Assembly: GCA_964497585.1 (NCBI GenBank)
Contig: CAZCDS010000093.1
Span: 1 to 19,375, forward strand
DNA length: 19,375 nucleotides
Reading direction: 5' to 3'
From: CAZCDS01 sp964497585
Lineage (GTDB): Bacteria; Desulfobacterota; Desulfomonilia; Desulfomonilales; Desulfomonilaceae
Made by a program: the position numbers and the translations under genes
The notes under the pieces: model-generated
What the model saw: only the letters and a program-made list of their open reading frames with translations
The model's database searches: none
Told to the model about the DNA's origin: nothing
In this document: positions 15,524-19,375 of the stretch, one piece after another
Position numbering within the stretch: position 1 is the stretch's first letter
Layout of the letters: each line of letters starts with the position of its first letter

Positions 15524-15539
15524 GCGTGGCTCCCCCGTG

Positions 15540-15579
15540 AAGTCCGATCCTACTGGACTTTCCGCTCGGCGGAGCGGAA
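15540..15579. repeat. Two adjoining hairpins between barrel and kinase genes
   Basis: TTCCGCTC/GAGCGGAA (perfect 8-bp arms, 4-base loop, 15560-15579) is next to AAGTCC/GGACTT (6-bp arms, 15540-15560). The first begins about 22 bases past the barrel stop on the minus strand. There is no T-run, so partial attenuation or mRNA stabilisation is more likely than a full terminator. Confidence 0.45.
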
Positions 15580-15601
15580 GACTCCCCGCTTCGGTACGGC
15601 C

Positions 15602-17422
15602 CTAGAACTCGGCCTCTAGCCTGACTTCCATCCCCCAGACAGGATCGATGGTCCTGCTGGGATTGATCCCCCACCTGTTTGCGGGGCCCGGCCTCTTCCA
15701 CCCGGGATTGGACCGGTCCACACAGGCGTAGGAGAACCACTTTCCCGGCTGCCAAGTCCCGAATTGGGTCCGTAAGAGGTACCCCTCCAGCAGCCGCCAA
15801 TCGATACCCCAGTCTACCTCGTGCCCCAGGTCTGAGTCGGGAATGGTAGGTGCCGGATTGTCGAAATCGTCCCGCTCGAAGAACTCAACCCTTCCAGTGA
15901 ACCGCCCCTGCCCACCCGCGTCGGAGTATTCAGGACGAACAAATCCCCAGGGATACCCGTGAGAAACCCTCTCTGCGTGGAAGAAGGATACAAAAAGATT
16001 CAGGTTGGCCGCAACCGCATAATCGATCCTCGCCCCGAAGCTATTGGCATCCGTCATGTACCCGTGGTGACTGTCCTGGGTGAAGCTGTTGTTACCGCTT
16101 CCGTACGTGTACGACAGCAACAGGCTGTACGGTTTGAAGAGGGTTACGTTGCTATAGGAGGAGACGAACCGGACGTCCGGGCGTCGGTCGATTATGATCC
16201 CATGCCTCCTGTCGGGTCCGGGAATCCATGCCCAGAGAAGGGTCACCTTCGCGGGGCCGTGAACCGCACCCAGTTCGACCATGTGCCTCGTGTGCTCCAC
16301 GTACCAGGGCGCGAAGAGGCTACGTCCCCCGGGAAGTATCCCAGGACTGCTGGAGAGCCATCTTCCCCGTTTCGATATCCCGTAGGACCAATCGGTTTCG
16401 GTATTGAAGAAAAACCTTCCGTCGAAAAACTTGAAATAGATGGCCCCGTGGGTGACCGCCAGATCTTCAGGGATCACCCCATATCGGCCCGTTGGGAAGA
16501 CGGGATCGTCAACTCCTTGAAACGTCGCGGATTCTGGGCCCACCCGTGTCCTCCAGTACCTGCATCCCACACCGGCGGTGAGAGAACCCGCGTCGTAGAT
16601 TATCCCCGCGGCCACATCGACCTGGCGCATCCCGTTCTTGTCCGACAGGGTGAAGTACCGCCATTGACCGAGCAGCCACGGAGAGAACCCCACTCCCATG
16701 CGCAAAGGCCCGTAATTCGTGAAGAGGATCACCCCTGCAGCGTCCGCGTTGTCCACCGCGTCCCACATGAGGCCCGTCCCCAGCGGGAAGGACCGTTTTC
16801 CAACCCCTATTATGCCCCACGGGGTATGGGCAGTGAGCCAGAGAAGGTACCAGTAACCCGGCGAAAAGGAGCGCTGAACCCCCGGTGCCATGCCTTCCGC
16901 GTACTCAGGCCGGACCAGCCGGCCTTCACTGGTGGGCAGTTCCGGTGTCTCCCAGGAACCAATGTGATAGACTCCCCGCACCCGTACCGCCCTGTTCAGC
17001 CTTATTTGAGGACGCAGATCCATGTACATGGTTGCAAGCGCAAGGTCCGATCCAGAGGAGATCTGACCGATCTCGTAGCCCAGCCACCCGTTCATGGATG
17101 CGCCGCTGCCCAGGGTTCCGCCGTAGCCTGCGGGATTGTCGCTGTCGTCCACGTCGAATGAGCCGAAAAACCCGCTTGCACCAAGCTGAGTGTACGCGTC
17201 ATATTCCCAGGTATATGTCCCTGTCATGGAGAATTCCCATGCAATGGCCGGCGGAACCATAATTCCCGCGATCAAGACAGCCGAGAGAACTAATTTCGAA
17301 CGACAGACTCCTCTCCGGCCCCGGTTCAGATTACGAAAGACAGCAGGAATCTTCCCAGAGATGGCGGCAGCCATCGGCGTGAGGTTTCTTACGAGAAACA
17401 CTGCACAACGAGTATGCGACAT
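15602..17422 (-). CDS. Outer-membrane beta-barrel protein of unknown substrate
   Basis: This is a 606-residue predicted outer-membrane protein. A long basic N-terminus leads to a hydrophobic signal (KLVLSAVLIAGIMVPPAIA, cleavage before WEF). The mature protein is rich in alternating aromatic and polar strands (FSMTGTYTWEY, LWLTAHTPWGIIGVGKRSF, YSLLLSYTYGSG, NLFVSFFHAERV). It ends EVRLEAEF, with the terminal Phe typical of BAM-inserted barrels. The size would suit a barrel of roughly 18 or more strands, by inference. I do not recognise the family or substrate. An in-frame extension to 17563 exists, but AAAGGA before the ATG at 17422 and inverted repeats in the extension favour this start. It is the first gene of a run with the kinase and sigma54 regulator, so it may be sensed or controlled by them. 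Confidence 0.85.
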   Translation of the reverse strand: MSHTRCAVFLVRNLTPMAAAISGKIPAVFRNLNRGRRGVCRSKLVLSAVLIAGIMVPPAIAWEFSMTGTYTWEYDAYTQLGASGFFGSFDVDDSDNPAGYGGTLGSGASMNGWLGYEIGQISSGSDLALATMYMDLRPQIRLNRAVRVRGVYHIGSWETPELPTSEGRLVRPEYAEGMAPGVQRSFSPGYWYLLWLTAHTPWGIIGVGKRSFPLGTGLMWDAVDNADAAGVILFTNYGPLRMGVGFSPWLLGQWRYFTLSDKNGMRQVDVAAGIIYDAGSLTAGVGCRYWRTRVGPESATFQGVDDPVFPTGRYGVIPEDLAVTHGAIYFKFFDGRFFFNTETDWSYGISKRGRWLSSSPGILPGGRSLFAPWYVEHTRHMVELGAVHGPAKVTLLWAWIPGPDRRHGIIIDRRPDVRFVSSYSNVTLFKPYSLLLSYTYGSGNNSFTQDSHHGYMTDANSFGARIDYAVAANLNLFVSFFHAERVSHGYPWGFVRPEYSDAGGQGRFTGRVEFFERDDFDNPAPTIPDSDLGHEVDWGIDWRLLEGYLLRTQFGTWQPGKWFSYACVDRSNPGWKRPGPANRWGINPSRTIDPVWGMEVRLEAEF

Positions 17423-17430
17423 TGACTTCG

Positions 17431-17436
17431 TCCTTT
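17431..17436 (-). promoter_or_regulatory. Shine-Dalgarno site of the beta-barrel gene
   Basis: AAAGGA lies eight bases before the ATG at 17422. No such site precedes the next downstream ATG (17374). Confidence 0.6.
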
Positions 17437-17458
17437 GTCGTTGGGGGCCTAACCCCAG

Positions 17459-17484
17459 TAGTCTTGTAAAGAAAATCAAGACTA
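17459..17484. promoter_or_regulatory. 8-bp inverted repeat upstream of the beta-barrel gene
   Basis: Perfect arms TAGTCTTG and CAAGACTA are separated by ten A-rich bases, 37 bases upstream of the start. A GGGG/CCCC pair lies beside it at 17444-17456. The layout suits an operator or a leader hairpin. Confidence 0.4.
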
Positions 17485-17931
17485 TTTGGCGAAGTGGTTT
17501 TCTCAAATAGTAAATGATGCCAAAGAGCGAAAAACTTTTCAAATAGAAAAAAAGAAGGGACATCGAGAAGTAGAGCAGAAACTAGTCAACCAAGGTTGAG
17601 GCCTGGACTTGTTTCTTTGGACTCAACTTTCGCACTTGGCGACAAAGGCGGATCCAATAAGGGCTAGGGTGTCTTTGATCGTGGCCTCGATAATGTTGTG
17701 ACTAGTGGCTCCGATGTATTGTGGAATTCTCGCATTTTGTCCCGGACCATGGAGAGTATCCTCACCAACGCTTCAGCTGACCGTCGCGGCGACTTCAATC
17801 CCGAGTCTCCGCCTACTGGCGGATTGTCCGTAGCACGATGCTTGATACCCGTAACAATAACTAACCTTGTGTCTATGGTAGAGGGGCACGACTCACGGAC
17901 ACGAGCAAATCACAGTCCCCAGGAGGAACGG
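17485..17931. other. Divergent intergenic region, no gene seen
   Basis: This region lies between the minus-strand beta-barrel gene and the plus-strand MerR-like gene, so promoters for both should be here. The left part (about 17500-17570) is A/T-rich. A perfect TCCGCC-TACT-GGCGGA hairpin lies at 17808-17823. The in-frame extension of the MerR-like gene to 17698 has no ribosome binding site and was not used. I could not fix a promoter. Confidence 0.4.
17921..17926 (+). promoter_or_regulatory. Shine-Dalgarno site fixing the MerR-like gene start
   Basis: A perfect AGGAGG lies five bases before the ATG at 17932, 78 codons inside the longest frame. Confidence 0.85.
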
Positions 17932-18207
17932 ATGAAGACTTTGTACAGCGTTACAGCAGTAGCTCGCCTGCTGCAAATCAACCCGGCCCGATTACAGCGA
18001 TGGCTAAATTACGGCCATTTCCGAGCCGAATACCGGGCCCTACTCGGCGACGTGGAGGCGCGGCTACTCACCGAGGAAGAGATCGAACGACTGAAAGAGG
18101 TCACCGATCTCATCAACTCAGGAACGCCTGTCAGAAGGCGTTCGATCAAATCGGTGCGGAGAGCACGGAGAAATCAGACGAATAGAGCAGAAAGCGGGCG
18201 GCGGTAA
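17932..18207 (+). CDS. Small MerR/AlpA-like DNA-binding protein
   Basis: This is a 91-residue predicted DNA-binding protein. Residues about 4-34 form a MerR-type or excisionase-type winged helix-turn-helix (LYSVTAVARLLQINPARLQRWLNYGHF). A short helix (TEEEIERLKEVTDL) and a very basic tail (RRRSIKSVRRARR) follow. It lacks the effector-binding half of true MerR activators. Proteins of this size and layout are often excisionases or AlpA-like regulators of mobile elements, but this is inference. The winged-helix gene starts 31 bases after its stop on the same strand, so the pair probably forms an operon. They run opposite to the rest of the window. Confidence 0.75.
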   Translation: MKTLYSVTAVARLLQINPARLQRWLNYGHFRAEYRALLGDVEARLLTEEEIERLKEVTDLINSGTPVRRRSIKSVRRARRNQTNRAESGRR

Positions 18208-18238
18208 GTCTCACGGCCCCGCCGTCCAAGGAGGCAAC

Positions 18239-18898
18239 ATGTCAAACGCAACAACCAAACCAAAACCACGGCCCCAATCCGTGGGGGAATGGAGAGAGAA
18301 AAGAAAAAAGAGATACGGTAATGGAGGAGACAACGGCGGGTTTAGAATCCTGCCCCGCAAGGTCTTGGACTCCGATGCCTTCAACGAGCTCAGCAAGTCA
18401 TCGAAGCTGGTCTTAATCCTGAGTCTCGACCAGCTCGATTACTGGAACAAAAGGAAACATAAGGGAGATCCCAAACGAAACTCCACTCTCGGACCCTTGC
18501 GCAATGACGGACGGTTTTCCTTGCCGAACAACCTGCTCAAGGAACGCGGGATCAAGGCGCCAGACACCATCGCCCGCGCCCGCCGCGAACTCGTGGCGGC
18601 AGGATTCTGGGAAAGCGTACAAACGGGAACGCTCCTACAGTTCGGTATATTCAGATGGTCAGATAATTGGGTGACCTACAATCAAAAGAGCACTTATGAT
18701 CGTATGAAGATGGATGCAGGTACCAAGGCACCGGGATACTGTCATTACCCGAACATAACCAGATACAACGAAGCTCGCCGGGCCACTATCGCTGATCAGC
18801 AGGACTTGGAATCTAAACCCGGTCAGGAAGATGATGCTCTTAACCCTGCCCATAAGTTCCCTGTTCAACTAGAGCTATTTCCTGACCTCGCTGCTTAG
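18239..18898 (+). CDS. Winged-helix protein of mobile-element or replication type
   Basis: This is a 219-residue predicted DNA-binding protein. After a basic N-terminus (residues 1-33), FRILPRKVLDSDAFNELSKS (35-54) starts a helical domain. FSLPNNLLKERGI...TIARARRELVAAGFWE (93-125) reads as a winged helix: recognition helix, then the E-L-x-x-x-G-F wing. A conserved-looking IFRWSDNWVTYN segment follows. The pattern resembles phage- and plasmid-borne replication or helix-turn-helix proteins, though I do not recognise a precise family. The C-terminus is polar and ends LELFPDLAA. AAGGAGG sits four bases before the start. Direct repeats lie 55-110 bases downstream of the stop, which could be binding sites of this protein. 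It could also be a plain transcription factor. Confidence 0.7.
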   Translation: MSNATTKPKPRPQSVGEWREKRKKRYGNGGDNGGFRILPRKVLDSDAFNELSKSSKLVLILSLDQLDYWNKRKHKGDPKRNSTLGPLRNDGRFSLPNNLLKERGIKAPDTIARARRELVAAGFWESVQTGTLLQFGIFRWSDNWVTYNQKSTYDRMKMDAGTKAPGYCHYPNITRYNEARRATIADQQDLESKPGQEDDALNPAHKFPVQLELFPDLAA

Positions 18899-18906
18899 AG
18901 TACGGA

Positions 18907-18927
18907 CCCTGTTGCACCTGTACAGGG
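18907..18927. repeat. Hairpin just after the winged-helix gene
   Basis: CCCTGT and ACAGGG arms flank a 9-base loop, nine bases past the stop codon. No T-run follows, so it is only a possible weak terminator. Confidence 0.35.
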
Positions 18928-18953
18928 CGCAAGGGGTAATGGAATATTAAGTT

Positions 18954-19037
18954 TAAGTGTGAAAATCAAAGCGCAAGATCCCGTACAGTAAGTGTGAAAA
19001 TCAAAGCGTGTAATTCGGAGCTGCTTTGATTTTCACA
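18954..19037. repeat. 20-bp direct repeat with a third, inverted copy
   Basis: TAAGTGTGAAAATCAAAGCG occurs at 18954-18973 and 18989-19008 (35-base period). Its core is inverted at 19023-19037 with 15 matching bases. This could be iteron-like binding sites beside a replication-type gene, or terminal repeats of an IS21-type element. Neither is proven. Confidence 0.8.
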
Positions 19038-19086
19038 GTGGGAAAAATGCGATGCAGCATTCTCTCATCTGATCTGAGTGGGAAAA
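19037..19086 (+). repeat. Second short direct repeat, AGTGGGAAAA twice
   Basis: AGTGGGAAAA occurs at 19037-19046 and 19077-19086, 40 bases apart, adjoining the inverted 15-bp copy. Multiple short repeats of this kind recall the ends of IS21-family elements. Confidence 0.6.
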
Positions 19087-19300
19087 CGGACTCTAATGAA
19101 TCGCCGGATGGCCCCACCTTGGTGTAATTCCCGATTACCGCGACCTTGCGGCTCTTGTCGATGGAGTACCGGAAGACAGAGCGAAACACAAGTCTTGGGA
19201 GACGCGAGATCCGTATTCAGACTTCGTCAGATCAATTCTGAGCGATTTTCTCCGGCCGGGGATAGTCCTGCGTACCCGTTTCGAGCCAAATCTTACATAA
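19047..19300 (+). pseudogene. Possible frameshifted small coding remnant
   Basis: An ATG at 19047 opens a frame (MRCSILSSDLSGKTDSNESP and on) that stops near 19120. A neighbouring frame is open from there to TAA at 19300 and reads like protein (VIPDYRDLAALVDGVPEDRA, later DPYSDFVRSILSDFLRPG). A single-base shift near 19120 would join them into about 84 residues. I do not recognise the product. It may be chance, and the minus-strand frame at 19001-19189 is not convincing either. Confidence 0.25.
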
Positions 19301-19375
19301 TAACTACTAGTTAGTATATGACGTTGTCATCACAGGCGATTCTGGTCACGGCCTCTTGCCGATGTCCAGCCTGAG

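Noticed and set aside
15959..17161. 400-codon open frame on the plus strand
   Set aside because: It lies wholly antisense to the outer-membrane barrel gene, is Pro/Arg/His-rich and low in normal protein composition, and has no recognisable domain. It is a shadow of the barrel gene's codon use.
17698..17931. N-terminal extension of the MerR-like gene
   Set aside because: The extension has no ribosome binding site, while a perfect AGGAGG precedes the internal ATG that starts directly at the helix-turn-helix.
18954..19037. CRISPR array
   Set aside because: Only two direct copies and one inverted copy, with a 15-base spacer and no cas gene; the arrangement does not fit.

Overview
The window looks like a chromosomal segment of a Gram-negative, probably Desulfobacterota-like (deltaproteobacterial) bacterium. 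The evidence is an outer-membrane beta-barrel ending in Phe, an OmpA-type peptidoglycan-binding protein, Sec signal peptides, and a sigma54 activator fused to receiver and PAS domains beside a HisKA_2-type kinase. No marker gene fixes the taxon, so this is inference. All confident genes between 44 and 17422 are on the minus strand; two small genes at the right end are on the plus strand.

Reading in the direction of transcription, the first module (17422 to 11854) is an outer-membrane beta-barrel protein, a soluble PAS-PAS histidine kinase, and a receiver-PAS-PAS-sigma54 AAA+-Fis regulator. The kinase and regulator are separated by one base and are almost certainly a cognate pair. A hairpin-rich stretch and a decayed IS3-type transposase orfA (11177-11465) separate this module from the next.

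The second module (10886 to 44) holds six genes whose products all appear to be exported: a stand-alone DUF4384 protein, a 982-residue ankyrin-repeat protein with a large unrecognised Cys-rich tail, a DUF4384-caspase fusion, an OmpA-domain protein, a caspase-Sel1 fusion and a caspase-PEGA-like protein. All three caspase-like (peptidase C14) domains keep the catalytic His and Cys. I infer an extracytoplasmic multi-caspase system with scaffolding (ankyrin, Sel1), wall-anchoring (OmpA) and sensing or adaptor (DUF4384, PEGA-like) parts. This is the most interesting content of the window. Intergenic gaps of about 150-810 bases suggest several promoters rather than one tight operon.

The right end (17932-19375) has a MerR/AlpA-like small DNA-binding protein and a winged-helix protein like those of mobile elements, both with strong Shine-Dalgarno sites. 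They are followed by a cluster of 20-bp direct and inverted repeats and a possibly frameshifted coding remnant. This looks like part of a mobile element or plasmid-like replication locus. No tRNA, rRNA or CRISPR array was recognised.
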